A DNA stretch of 64,000 nucleotides, from contig CM068322.1 in assembly GCA_034766995.1 (NCBI GenBank), positions 9,639,310 through 9,703,309 on the forward strand, read 5' to 3'. Within the stretch, counting starts at the first letter, position 1; every line of letters begins with the position of its first letter. Of the stretch, positions 44,347-55,449 are shown in pieces. This DNA is from Acanthacorydalis orientalis. Its lineage: Eukaryota; Arthropoda; Insecta; Megaloptera; Corydalidae. The notes below the pieces were generated by a model, which ran no database searches, was not told the DNA's origin, and saw only the letters and a program-made list of their open reading frames with translations. Position numbers and translations under genes: made by a program.

Positions 44347-44903
44347 AAAGTAACATAATGTTTTCGTATTTGTTATTATAACATATTAATATCAATTATG
44401 TGTATTATTTTTGTAAAATATTCTTCTACGCAATAATATTTTTGGAATTCTTAATAAACCTTTATTATGATTTAAATATTACGAACTTAATTAACAAAAA
44501 AATGATTAAAAATTGATATTGATAATGAATTTATTTTATAGAATACTGTTGATACGTAGGCCTTTTTTACATTCATTTGTTTAAATATTCAAGTTTCTGG
44601 TGAGATTCATTTTGAAAAGAAAATAATTTTTGGTTCAATTTTGAATTGTATTAACTCTATAATTGAACGATACAAGTTTTAATTAATGGCTAGTTTACTA
44701 AGAACTAAAAAGTTAGGAATAGAAATCTGTACGTTAGACATATTATTAAAACGTACTATTTGCTGTGACTAACCCCTAATGAAAATTATCAACTAGGAAA
44801 AAATATATTATTATTGTTTTTACTGTATTTGCAAGTGGTATATATTAACAAGTAATTACCTAACAGGATAATTTTGACCGCTGTGTGATTTAATTGAAAA
44901 TTA
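44347..44903 (+). repeat. direct duplication block, copy 2
   Basis: Counterpart of 38077-38620, about 6.27 kb away in the same orientation, including the AAAAGTTAGG-ATAGAAA and TAATTTTGACCGCTGTG stretches just upstream of the mariner derivative. Confidence 0.7.
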
Positions 44904-45811
44904 TTAGTTTGACAAAAAATAATTGCGGTTTATAACCTTCAAATTCATATACTTTTTTAACTTGTATGGTTTTAAATGGTCGAGAACTATTGGATGGCTA
45001 ACACCTAACTTTTGTGCAAGCTCCCGAATTGGTGTGCGTGGTTCTGATTCAAGTAATGCTTTCAGTTAGTCGTTATGAATTGGAGAAGGACGCAAGTTAC
45101 CTTCTTTATCTTCAAGTCTCTCGTCCTCAACACGAAAATTTTGAAACCACCATTGCACCGTACGTTCCTTAACACTACCCACACCAAATATATTGTTTAG
45201 TTTATGAGCAGTTTCTGCTCTTTTATCACCTGTTTGAACTCGTACAAAAAATTACTCTTATTTGTTTCTTTTCCATCTTTAATTCAATATTCCAATTTGA
45301 AGCAAAATTAATAATAAAACTAAATTTAATGTCACTAGTCAATAAAAAAAAAAATACTTTAACACATTGAATCCGGTGAACTTTTTCATAATTTGATTGG
45401 TGGGTCAGCGCGTGATTAAAATTTGTTTATTCTACTGGCGACACTTGTTTGCTTGTTTTCATAATCAGTGATACCGTTCAGTTTGTCATAAGTAGTGAAT
45501 GTGTATTATTAACTGTTAGATCAGTTTAAACACAGTGGGTATTATTATTTAGCCTCCTCCTATAACTTTACATTTAGATACAGTTTTCCATAAATTATCC
45601 TTTTATAAATATCATTGGAAATATATATGTGAACGACCGGTGGTTCATTCCACCAAATAAAATCATAGCTTGTGGATGACCGATGATCCATGCCGAGTTG
45701 AACGTGTTAAAATGATATTAACATGAACAAGATAAAATGACACTTTCATTGAAAAAAAATGTGGTTAAAATTTATAAAAGAAAAACCGAAATTATTTTCT
45801 TACCAACTTAA
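44904..45811 (-). mobile_element. 560-bp mariner derivative, copy G, split by a piggyBac MITE
   Basis: Starts TTAGTTTGACAAAAAATAAT after a TA and ends TTAAGTTGGTAAGAAAATAA in reverse complement. Removing 45363-45710 restores about 560 bp. HTH relic on the minus strand from about 45276 (MEKKQIRV-style start in broken frames, NVRTVQWWFQNFRV-like block). Confidence 0.82.
45359..45710. mobile_element. piggyBac-type MITE inserted at TTAA inside copy G
   Basis: TTAACACATTGAATCCGGTG on the left and TTAACACGTTCAACTCGGCA (reverse complement) on the right; TTAA is duplicated at 45359-45362 and 45707-45710. Sibling copies of the host element show the uninterrupted CTTTAAAATG at this point, so the empty site is known. 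348 bp plus target duplication, no coding capacity. Confidence 0.85.
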
Positions 45812-45814
45812 TAT

Positions 45815-46980
45815 TTATTTCATTCGTTAGCTATATATTTATTTTCGGCTGTAATTGTTTTACTACAATTTTAAAAATATGTATATTTTTGAAATTTAAG
45901 TACAAATTACAAAGTGTATGCCAATTGCTGTAGAGAATAAAAAAAGTGTATTCTAAAATGTACAGATACAGGTATATTATAATTTACGATGTCAATCTTG
46001 TATGTTCATTAATATTTTTGACTACATACTCTGTACAAGATATTGAACGGCCACGTGCAAGATATATGTGTATATGTATATATATATTTTACATATACAT
46101 ATAAATAAATATACCTTATAATACAACTGAGCTAAAAATGAATACAGAAATTTAAATAACATTCAAAAACTTATATTCTCTACAATAGCAATGTCCAGTA
46201 ATAAACTATTGTGCAATTAAACGTCACATTGCAAACTAGCTCTAAAACTACACCGTATAATAGTAAAAGTCGTAACTGAATCAGAATAGGGGATAGAAGC
46301 AGGATTTAAAGCAGCGTCCAAGCTCTGCTTTGTATACCACAGTAAAGCTGTAGAATCGTCTATCATTTATCATTATCTTTGTATGTACTTAGCTAATACC
46401 ATAAATAGAAAGCATTTAATACAAAGTACGAATTTCTAGTATCTGCCATTAACAAGTACAAAAGCATATATATTGTCGTTTTTTTTACAGAATAAAACTA
46501 TTAAAAGCTCCTCCCCTGCTACTGCCATCTATTTCTGTTTTCTTGAGTCAGTATCAATTCAGAAATGGTTTTTTTTTGTTTATTTTTTATTATTACTTTC
46601 ACTACTCTCTGATTTGATTCTTCCATTACTGTAGAATAAAAAAAGAAAATATTTTTCTATCTTGTTGATTTAAAAAAAAGTTTTTCTTTACAAAATGCTT
46701 ATTTTTACCAACCGATTATTAAAAAAAATTCCGAGATAGCGACTAAAATGTTTTGACTAATATGATTGATAAATTAATTAATTTTCTATAAATTCTATAT
46801 TTACTTCATGCCAACACGCTATTCTAAAAAATACTTTGTTACTAATTAAAAGTATAGATAATTTTTAACTACTAGATTGACATTAACAGTACGATAGGGA
46901 ATTAGTTACTAGTTTTAAAGCTACCGGATAATAAAATTTTGCATAAATGTAGTTTTAGTATCAATTATAATGTATGAGTA
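45815..46980. other. spacer with a modest GC-richer patch
   Basis: A TA array near 46078-46088, a palindromic E-box in GGCCACGTGCAAG at about 46050, and a more complex patch at 46280-46360. 46500-46530 reads AAAGCTCCTCCCCTGCTACT, unusually C-rich. No gene. Confidence 0.35.
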
Positions 46981-47012
46981 CGACCAAATACATTAAGCAA
47001 TATTATCTAGTA

Positions 47013-47580
47013 CAGGGGTCCCCAAACTACGGCCCGTAAAATGTTTTTATGTGGCCGGCGGACGCATTGGATATTACATACAGGTATTATATACAGGTGT
47101 CTCTGAAAATAAGCTTGTTCTAAATACTCTTTTATCAATACTATGTCGCAGAAACATTTAGCATTATTTTAGTATGAAATGAAATAAACAATCGCTTTAA
47201 TGATTTTTTCAAACATGCGAAGTCCTTCATTTTGTCTCAAAATCTCTTTGGTGATTTTGTTGATGATGTTGATGCAAATATGTAATTAGAGTTAATAGAT
47301 TTGCACTGATGTTACACTCAAATCACTATTTTAAAATGAAAATTTAATTAGATTCCATTATTTGTTCTCAGAAAGTAATTACAGTAATATTTAGAATGTT
47401 GCACGGAAAATGATTTCCATATTTGGTAGCACTTATATTTGCGAACAGACATTCTCCAGAATGGAGTATATTAAATCAAAAAACCGCTCAAAATTAACAG
47501 ATAACCATTTGGAAACGTTTTTAAAAATTGGTGCTTCGAAACTGACACCAAATATTGAAGAAGTAATTAATTTTAAATGA
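47013..47580 (+). mobile_element. hAT remnant, internally deleted
   Basis: The left end CAGGGGTCCCCAAACTACGG followed by CCCG and GTGGCCGGCGGACGC is a classic hAT terminus with GC-rich subterminal sequence, preceded by ATCTAGTA as a possible 8-bp target. The C-terminal transposase relic is at 47200-47580. The opposite terminus was not found. Confidence 0.75.
47200..47580 (+). pseudogene. hAT transposase C-terminal part (hATC domain)
   Basis: Broken frames read DFFKHAKSFILSQNLFGDFV and, after a stop, LELIDLH. An open stretch from 47395 then reads VARKMISIFGSTYICEQTFS, RMEYIKSKNRSKLTDNHLET, FLKIGASKLTPNIEEV, with a stop at 47578. FGSTYxCEQTFS and LTDxHLE are the hallmark of the hAT dimerisation domain (GTF2IRD2-like group). 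The RNase-H-like core is missing. A sister copy lies at 58340-58990. Confidence 0.85.
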
Positions 47581-47748
47581 TGGAATGAACCTTGTGTATA
47601 TTTATTTCGTAAAAAATTAATAAATATCTACAAAATCAAAACATGAATAAACCAGCTTTTATTCTATCTACAAAAATCAATATTTTATTATTTTTCTAGA
47701 TATTTTGAATATAATAAATATAAATATCTATTCAGAGAAATATAATTC

Positions 47749-47756
<8 letters not shown>

Positions 47757-47803
<47 letters not shown>
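47757..47803. repeat. (TA)n microsatellite
   Basis: About 23 TA units. Confidence 0.95.
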
Positions 47804-47805
<2 letters not shown>

Positions 47806-47933
47806 TAAATATGATTACATTAGTATATATAATATTTTTTTCGGTTAAAGAAAAGTTGACAGTTTAATAACCAATTTCGATTTTATTTTATATTTAATAA
47901 AATGTTAACAGTTTTACATAAATGTTATATATA

Positions 47934-49028
47934 CAGTCGAGTCTGTTTTTATCGGTATCTTTTAATACGGTTTTAAAGATATGCGGTGCATATTTCATGC
48001 ACATTTGGTGTTTCCCCATTGTAAAATTTTCTATTTTGAACTGTTTAAATCATGTTGTATCTGCTACTGCTGAAGTATGACTACAAACTTTAAATTCTTG
48101 CTGGAAAGCAGCTTGACCTTGATGTGTTGTAAACAGTGCAATCATTCAAACATCGACATTATCAGCTGAAATCATTACTTTGGCACATGAAATTGGTGGA
48201 GAAGGTTTTAATAACTTTATCCAAAATGATGTAGATGAATTGTTTGTCGATGATGCCTTAAGTGACGATGATATTATTGGTGTAACTTTAGATATCGTCG
48301 AAGATCCTGAAAACGATAGTGAAATAGAAGAAAAACTTATCCCTCTCACTGCAAATACAATTCAATAAGTTCTTCAACTTTGCAATAGATTGAAAAATAA
48401 TTTTCTTGTTCATGACACAAATTATGAAACAGTCTTCAATTCCAAGGTGAGCTGAAGAATTGTATGTCTGAATATCGTGAACTGCATAAAAAATTAGTAA
48501 AATCATCATTGCAAAATTTAATCACTGATTACATTGTCAGAGGAAAAAAATCAACACAGAAAAAGGGTGAAGCTGACGCTAATTCTGTTTATGAAGAAAC
48601 ATTGTCTTTACCATGCAAACCTAATGCGTTGATTATATCTCTTTTAGTAATGAAAATAATTTCGCACCAGTTCGCAAATGTTGCCGAACATTTTCAGATA
48701 GTGACGATAATTCTGATGAAAAAATATAAAAAGAATTGCTACTTTTCAATAAAACTCAATAAATAAAGTTTTAAAACAAACTTATTTTCAGTTTTGTATC
48801 AATTTGTTTCAGACTTTCAAAGGAATTTTTTAGGGATTCTTATTTCTTTGAATTTTCATACACTTTTTTCATGTCATTTTATGTGTATTTTAACTCATTT
48901 CTTTGGTTTTGTGCAGTTTTAAAAAATTGTGGAACGTGTCCTAATTTTTTAACGTAAGTTATATTTTTTTTGTGCTTTTTTATATGAGATTTTCTGTAGA
49001 ACGTATCTACCACATAAAAAAGACTTGA

Positions 49029-49031
<3 letters not shown>
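47934..49031 (+). mobile_element. pogo/Tigger-type element
   Basis: CAGTCGAGTCTGTTTTTATC at the left and CAGTCAAGTCTTTTTTATGT (reverse complement) at the right, each directly bordered by TA, in the Tc1/mariner-superfamily manner; CAG ends and TA targets are typical of pogo. Length 1098 bp, so shorter than an autonomous Tigger (internal deletion). The right flank is a (TA)n array. Confidence 0.75.
48120..48766 (+). pseudogene. acidic C-terminal part of a pogo/Tigger-like transposase
   Basis: An open frame reads TLSAEIITLAHEIGGEGFNN and then FIQNDVDELFVDD and EDPENDSEIEEKLIPLT, with a stop at 48366. A shifted frame continues with VLQLCNRLKNNFLVHDTNYE, and another from 48446 with ELKNCMSEYRELHKKL. 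An acidic tail after the DDE domain is usual for Tigger-type proteins, and the element's ends support the assignment. The CENP-B-like DNA-binding and DDE regions are absent. Assignment of this protein piece rests mainly on context. Confidence 0.5.

Positions 49032-49032
<1 letters not shown>

Positions 49033-49063
<31 letters not shown>
49033..49063. repeat. (TA)n microsatellite at the Tigger border
   Basis: About 15 TA units starting at the element's TA target. Confidence 0.9.
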
Positions 49064-49064
<1 letters not shown>

Positions 49065-49067
<3 letters not shown>

Positions 49068-50180
49068 CAGACATATATAAAGCTTTATTCAAAATAGAAA
49101 GTATTTGAACTTAACTCAATTAGTTCAAACATTTAGAATTCTAAATTTAAATTTTGATAATAAGAAAATGTCTTAAATAATTCTAATTGTCTCTAAAATG
49201 ATAAGAATGACAATGACTATGCATATATTTAAACTTCCCAAATATATGGGTAATGTATTTCACTAATTACACCTCGTTTTGAATATATCGTAATTTGCAA
49301 TTCGATCATATTTCATATAGTTTATATCAGAATCGTTCTCGTGTGCCGGTTGAATGATTCATTGTCATGATATTTCTATGGTGCGTGCACAGATGTTTAA
49401 ATTATCCCTTTTTGTATTCCATATATTTAAATCGAATTCTATTACAATTTAAATTTATACATTACTTTTTAAACATAACAGAAGTGTTGTGTAGTTATTT
49501 GTAAATATTTACTATTTTGTGAAATGTATTTTTTAAATGATGTGAAGTTATTAGGTATTTTTATTAAAAAAAAAACATGAATTAGATTTATTATTCAGAG
49601 TTATGTTCCTTATAATACACATTAATTTCAGTATTTTAAACACAATTTTAATTAAACTAACAACTAATTTTTTTGATTTTATATGTTGAATTTGTATCAG
49701 TTTTGAAAGAGGAATTTGAACAATAAATGAGTATAAAATTACAAAATAATAAATTATTTCGATAAATTCAGATAATTATTTTAAAAATTCGTGATTTGTT
49801 TAATATTTTTATTTTTGTTTCGTTTTATAATGAACAATTCAATATTTATGCAATTTACGAACGCAGTTTTGAAATGACTCGACATTTGAATTGACTTAAG
49901 TGTACTTTTTTCATAACACAACTTTTTGTAATAATGTAAAATAAATATATAACTTTAATGTATTATAATTTTTCCCGGTTATAAAAATTTGTGTCGTATT
50001 GTTTATAAACTTGAATGATGAATTTCTTTGTAACAATACTAAAAATTACATTTATTGTATGACATTAAATTATCCAAATAATATTTTTTTAAATTTCTGG
50101 TACTGGTCATTTATGATACATAAATCTATTTTTCACAAATTATGTAGACATAGAAAATATTTGCAAATTAAACTCAATAA
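49065..50180. other. AT-rich spacer
   Basis: 49320-49390 is slightly more complex (GTTCTCGTGTGCCGGTTG); no gene. The 72-codon frame at 49999-50217 is A/T-driven. Confidence 0.4.
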
Positions 50181-50181
50181 T

Positions 50182-50433
50182 TTCACACACAAGTTTTTTA
50201 TTTCTTTATATAAATAATAATAAAAATGTTCGTTCAAATATGTTCAATGATAGATAATTCATCATTTGATGATAGATAATTCATGATAGATCATTTTAAT
50301 ATGTATTCCAATTGCAATGTAATTATTCTCAGGGCGCTAGGGAATGAAAAAATTAATTAAAAATGTTAAATTATCAATTATTGAACACTTTTCATAGTTT
50401 GTAAGCTCAGTGAAAATTTTATTGGTGAATTTT
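50182..50433. mobile_element. probable 'TTCACAAAT' MITE copy
   Basis: Left TTTCACACACAAGTTTTTTA and AATGTTCGTTCAAATATGTT; right ATTATCAATTATTGAACACT and a terminal TTATTGGTGAA. The inner GATAGATAATTCAT unit is tandemly duplicated (about 50250-50290). Confidence 0.45.
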
Positions 50434-51678
50434 GGCAGAGTACAAAAATTATGTTTTAAAATTAAGTGTTTAAATTCAGTATTTTGACCTCGTGGAAAAA
50501 AATATTTTATTTTTGTTTTGTTGTAACATTTAGTGTAGTTATTATTGAACTAGTTTATCGTAAAAATCTCTCTATAAATAAAAATTGATCCTTCTCCTTC
50601 TTCATGATTTTTTTTCGTGTTTTGATTAGCTGATTGAGACTACGTGGTCTCTATTCCTTTTGGTTAATATAAGTCACATGTATGTAGCTCTTTCAATGTG
50701 TTCAACGAACGAGAGTATACGATTTCAGTGTAAAACTGATAAGAAATTTATTCAAAATATAATATTCATTGATATTATTAAAAATGATATAAAAACAGCT
50801 ATTAAAAGTGATAACTTTATATACTTAAATACGAAGAATTAGTGATTTTTAGCTCAGGTTTGCAAAAGTTCAAAAATATTTGATAACATGAGAAAATAAA
50901 ATATTAAATTAAAACGTATAATTTAGTCGAAAAGAAAATTAGTGGAATAAATAGTTAAGTATATTTACAACCGTTTTTCGGGGTTTCAGAAAATCCTGAT
51001 TTTTTCTGTAGTAAAACCTTACTTTCACTGTAGATAACTGCAGCTTCCTGATTGAAATACCAAAAAAAATGTATTATTACCAAAAAACGCAAATTTCGAA
51101 TTAAAATATTTTATAATTTTTAATGTTTATATTAAATATACATTCAAGGTTATAGATTTATTAAAAATATTATTTTCATTCTCATTTAGTGATGAAAATA
51201 ATTAAAATATTTTATTATAATATAGAAAAGTAAATTATTACACATTTTTGAAAAAAAATAACTAGGATCTAAGTTATAAAACGAAATTAGATGGTAGGTC
51301 TTTAATATATTTATTCGAACAAAATTCAATCCGTTTATGAAGAAAATATCGTTAAAGGATAAACATCTAGAAAGAATAATGGAACAGAAAAGGACAATAC
51401 AAGATATATTTAATCGTTACGAGAGTTCCCCTTGAGAAGTATTTTGAAAAAACTAGACACGTTCGCTAGTGTTTGTGTTCATGAACTGGATGGCGTTAAA
51501 TTGGAGCATTTTTACTACGTGTAAAACAATATGCTGCAGTGCATTTAAAAACCAGATGAGATAAGAAATCAAAATAGCACTGTACATTTTTTGCATGCTT
51601 TCAAGTTTCTTTTGGTCTTCTTTAAAATAAAATTGTGTAAATTGTAAAAAGAATTACTTTATAAATATGTACACGTAC
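50434..51678. other. AT-rich spacer with a small palindrome
   Basis: GAGACTACGTGGTCTC at 50636-50651 is a 14-of-16 palindrome. 51400-51560 is a little richer in GC (GAGAGTTCCCCTTGAG) but shows no gene. Confidence 0.4.
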
Positions 51679-51679
51679 T

Positions 51680-51940
51680 ATATATATATATGTATGTAAA
51701 TATATATGTATGTATATATATATGTATACATATATGTATACATATGTGTATATATATATGTATGTAAATATATATGTATGTATGTATGTATGTAAATATA
51801 TATGTATGTATGTATGTATGTAAATATATATGTATGTATGTATGTAAATATATATGTATATATATATGTATGTAAATATATATGTATGTATATATATATG
51901 TATACATATATGTATACATATGTGTATATATATATATAAT
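51680..51940. repeat. 260-bp compound (TA)n/(TATG)n array with a 176-bp internal recurrence
   Basis: TGTATGTAAATATATATGTA-type units; a block of about 70 bp starting at 51691 recurs from 51867. Frames over it are repeat translation. Confidence 0.9.
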
Positions 51941-53154
51941 CCGGTAACCCAGAAATTTCTATCGTTTTTGATTCGAGAAAGAAAACACTTGTGTATTTTT
52001 ACATAAACTTTTAAGAAAGTTTACATAATCTTTTCATCAAAATCTTCACCTTCGGATTGAACAACCCTTCATCGAGAAGATAATTTATAAATTCCATTTT
52101 TATAAAACTGATTGTTTTTATTTTCAAGAAATGTAGACACCTCCATTTTAATTCTTCTTCATTATTAAACTGTTTACCACGCATATGATTGACTAAAGAC
52201 AAAATTAGGTGATAATATTATGTAGATATGTTTGGAGAATATGGGGGTTGGGGAGGATCTTCCACTCTAAATTCATAATTTTTGTTCTGGTCTCTACTGC
52301 AACGTTTGATCGTGTATTATATTGAAAAAATAAAACTTTTTCGCGATTTACAAGTGCTGTCTGTTTTTTTTGTAATGCGTCGTGTACTTGTTGGAGTTGT
52401 TCACTATAAATGCTTGCCGTTAGGGTTTGACCCACTCGTAGATATTCATGCTGAATAATTCGTTTTGAATGCTGCAAAATACAGAGATTTCGTGGTGTTA
52501 TCTTTCTTTGAGGACTTTGTGGGATAGGATCACCTAATGAAAGCCAGTGGTGAGTACGTTTGTAGTTGGAATACATAATCCATTTTTCATTAGTTGTCAA
52601 AATTTGATCCAAAAAGTTCTCTGATTTTAGTCATGAAATAAGAGATTTACAGATTGTAATACACTGTAATTTGTTATTGGAAGTTAATTCGTGTGATACC
52701 CATTTGCTTATTTTCCACTTCTTTCCTATTTTATGTAAATGCTTCCGTATTGTTTCATCACTCCCTTTGAATAATTCAATCATTGTCTTCAATTTGTCGA
52801 TATTTAAATTTGATGGACTGCCTGATCTGGTCTCGTCTTTAGTTGATTTGTCCCCGATAGAAATGTTTTTAAACTATCTCTGGGATGTTTTTGATGTAAT
52901 TGTATTTTCTTCAAATGTAGTACAAATTTTTTTTGCAATTACTGTAGCGCTAGTCCCAAGTTTAAATTCATAAAGCAAACATGAACTTATTACACCATTT
53001 TTCACAGACATTTTTAGGGTTAGATTTATTTTTTAAATTAAAGTTAACAGATCGAGATTCATTCAACAATTAACAGTAAAACACATGCTAATATAACTGA
53101 TAAACAATTGTTGGAATTATTGGACGTTATAACGACAGAACTTTCTTGGTTACG
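51941..53154 (-). mobile_element. full-length mariner inserted between TA arrays, inactive
   Basis: Left end CCGGTAACCCAGAAATTTCT and right end (reverse complement) ACGTAACCAAGAAAGTTCTG, both continuing into a GTCG/ATCG motif. About 1.21 kb. Both outer borders touch TA microsatellites, so the element sits in former TA repeat. Confidence 0.8.
52011..53011 (-). pseudogene. mariner transposase, full length, catalytically dead
   Basis: It begins MSVKNGVISSCLLYEFKLGT at 53011 and continues with IGDKSTKDETRSGSPSNLN (HTH and linker), IRKHLHKIGKKWKISKWVSH, FLDQILTTNEKWI, KRTHHWLSLGDPIPQSPQRK, RVGQTLTASIYSEQLQQVHD, then FFQYNTRSNVAV. After a frameshift near 52203 it reads MSLVNHMRGKQFNNEEEL. Both inspected catalytic positions are changed: CDEKW is TNEKW and the HDNARPH aspartate is gone. 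A few stops and shifts, but long stretches stay in frame. Confidence 0.88.
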
Positions 53155-53157
53155 TAA

Positions 53158-53961
53158 CATATATATATATATATATATAATCCTAAAATATTACAATCTT
53201 TAATATTCAAAATACTATTCATAAGTTCAGGATATAAAGTTATCACTTCATAACTCATGTAAAATAGAATAAAATAGCTATTTTGTATAAATTGCATTTT
53301 ATATTCATTTTTTATAAACTTTTTACAAAATATTGTAACATTATATTTTTGATTAAAAAAATATAGCTTACGAGATCAAAGAAAAGTTCATTCGTGAAAA
53401 TATATATCATATTTTTTTACAAACTTCTATCTGATTTAACAAATTCCCATTATACGAACAATTTTTGAAAACCGAATCCACTCGTTAAGTAATATTTACC
53501 TGTATATATTTTTAAAAGTAAATTTAGTTAGGTAATATAATGAAATATTTTATTAATTTTTAAATATTGATTGCTTTCAGATGCCGATAGGTTATGATTT
53601 TTCAATAAAACAATATAAAATGTATACAGTAAAGTGGAAGTTTTTACCAAATTAACAATTTATGGGACATTTTATTTAAAAATAATGATTATATTAACAT
53701 GTCTTTGTGTTGGTCATGACATTTATGGTATATTATTTTCTTTATTGTAAAATTTGTCATTAATTTTTTATTGTGTCTCTTGAAAATGCAAAATTATGTT
53801 TGTATATTAAATATTTGTATATGTATATACGCATATAAATTCGAAAATTGACAGTTTTCATTTAGGTTCTTCCCTTATTCATATGCTCAATCAAATTTTA
53901 TTGCTGTACGAGTATTGTTGGTATAAGTTGTAAAACGGTTTTAATTACTATTTATGTATGG

Positions 53962-54012
<51 letters not shown>

Positions 54013-54520
54013 TATATTAATTAAATATTTTATTATATGTTCCAATAGTGCTTAATAAGGTTTTTTTTGCTGAGATAGAAAATTTATTCAGTCATAAATA
54101 AACGAACATTCTTTTTATGTTTAATTTTTGTAAAAATAAACCACAATAATAAAAAAATATTTTATGTGTACGAATGTGTATAAATATCGGAAGAAAATAT
54201 CTTGAATCCATTTAATATTAGGAAAAGTTAATCATGTATTTCATTTTATTATTTATATGTCTATACTTTTTATAATGACTATTAGGATATATTTGAAGAA
54301 TTTCATTTATAGTACTCATATATATATATTCAAATAAAATTATTTCAATTTTTTACTCATCAAATTCCACTTATTTATGTGTATAAAATAACTGTATTCA
54401 AAATTTAATTTCAATAGTGAATTTTCAACTAAATTTATTTAGAAATAATATTGAAAAAACAACGATTTTTTTACAATGGAAAAAGTATAAATAAATCAAT
54501 ATGACCATTGTCATATATAA
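53158..54520. other. AT-rich spacer
   Basis: TA array at 53158-53178; the array at 53963-54006 is listed separately. No gene-like sequence. Confidence 0.45.
53963..54006. repeat. (TA)n microsatellite
   Basis: About 21 TA units. Confidence 0.95.
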
Positions 54521-55328
54521 GGATGGGATGAAAAGTTTCCATCGTAGATGATCGCATAAATTGTCATGAATTCTCTATGGTTTTTTCCAGTGTCATCTTT
54601 CATTAGTTTGACTTTGAACTTTCATGAAGTTATGTCGAGATGATTGCATTTGACAGTCTGTCAAAGTGAAGAAGTTTTGTGTTTTGTGCATAATGGAGAA
54701 AACTGAAGTACGCGCAATGATAAAATACTTCAATAGTAAGTGTTTATCCGCAACCGAAATAAAAGATGTACTGCTTTCAACCTTCATTGAATCTATTACA
54801 TCGTTTTCAATAATTAAAACATAGCTCGTTGACTTTAAACGTGGTTGTACGAACACTGAGAATGGGCAACTTTCGGATAGACCGAACACGACTAGTTTTG
54901 AGAAAATGGTCCATAAAATCGAAAAAAAATTGTATCCAACGACCGTCAGCTGAAATAAGTCCAGATAGATGAGACGGCGAGTATATTGAAAGGGCGAGCA
55001 CATCACATATTATGAGAAGTTGTTGGCATGAGAAAGCTACTTGTGCGATGAGTTAAGCTATTGCTCACACCAGACCAAAAATTCAATCGTGTGACCATCT
55101 CCGAGCGGTCTTTGACGCTGTTAAAGTGAAATCCAACAGAATTTTTGCACTATTTCGTTACCATGGACGAAGCTTGGATTCACCATTACACTCCGGTGCC
55201 TAAGCAACAATCAAAACAGTGAACATAGAGTGGTGAACCAGTTTCGAAGAAGGCGAAAACAGTTTCATCGACGCGAATGGTTACAGCGATAGTATTTTGG
55301 GATGCAAAAATTATTTTTTTATTATTCT
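54521..55328 (+). mobile_element. mariner, 3' half replaced by a microsatellite
   Basis: GGATGGGATGAAAAGTTTCC at 54521 resembles a mariner left end and lies about 170 bp before the start codon, the normal spacing. The matching right end is absent; the element runs into (TA)n at 55329. Confidence 0.6.
54693..55325 (+). pseudogene. mariner transposase N-terminal two thirds
   Basis: MEKTEVRAMIKYFNSKCLSA is followed by TEIKDVLLSTF, LVDFKRGCTNTENGQLSDRP (HTH and linker), VGMRKLLVR (in shifted frame), [40 protein letters not shown] (first catalytic D intact), [20 protein letters not shown] and FWDAK, where it ends at the microsatellite. The second and third aspartates are missing. Several stops. 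Lineage similar to the relic at 15683 (TPE-KQQSKQW, KAKTVPS-GKVMATVFWDA order). Confidence 0.85.
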
Positions 55329-55448
55329 TATATATATATATATATATTTGTATATATATATATATATATATTTGTATATATATATATATATATATATATT
55401 TGTATATATATATATATATATATATTTGTATATATATATATATGTGTG
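55329..55448. repeat. (TA)nTTTG compound array
   Basis: Five TA runs separated by TTTG at fairly regular intervals of about 24-28 bp, then TGTGTGTGTATG. Confidence 0.92.
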
Positions 55449-55449
55449 T

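Noticed and set aside
54593..55006. 137-codon minus frame as a gene
   Set aside because: Antisense to the mariner transposase at 54693-55325.
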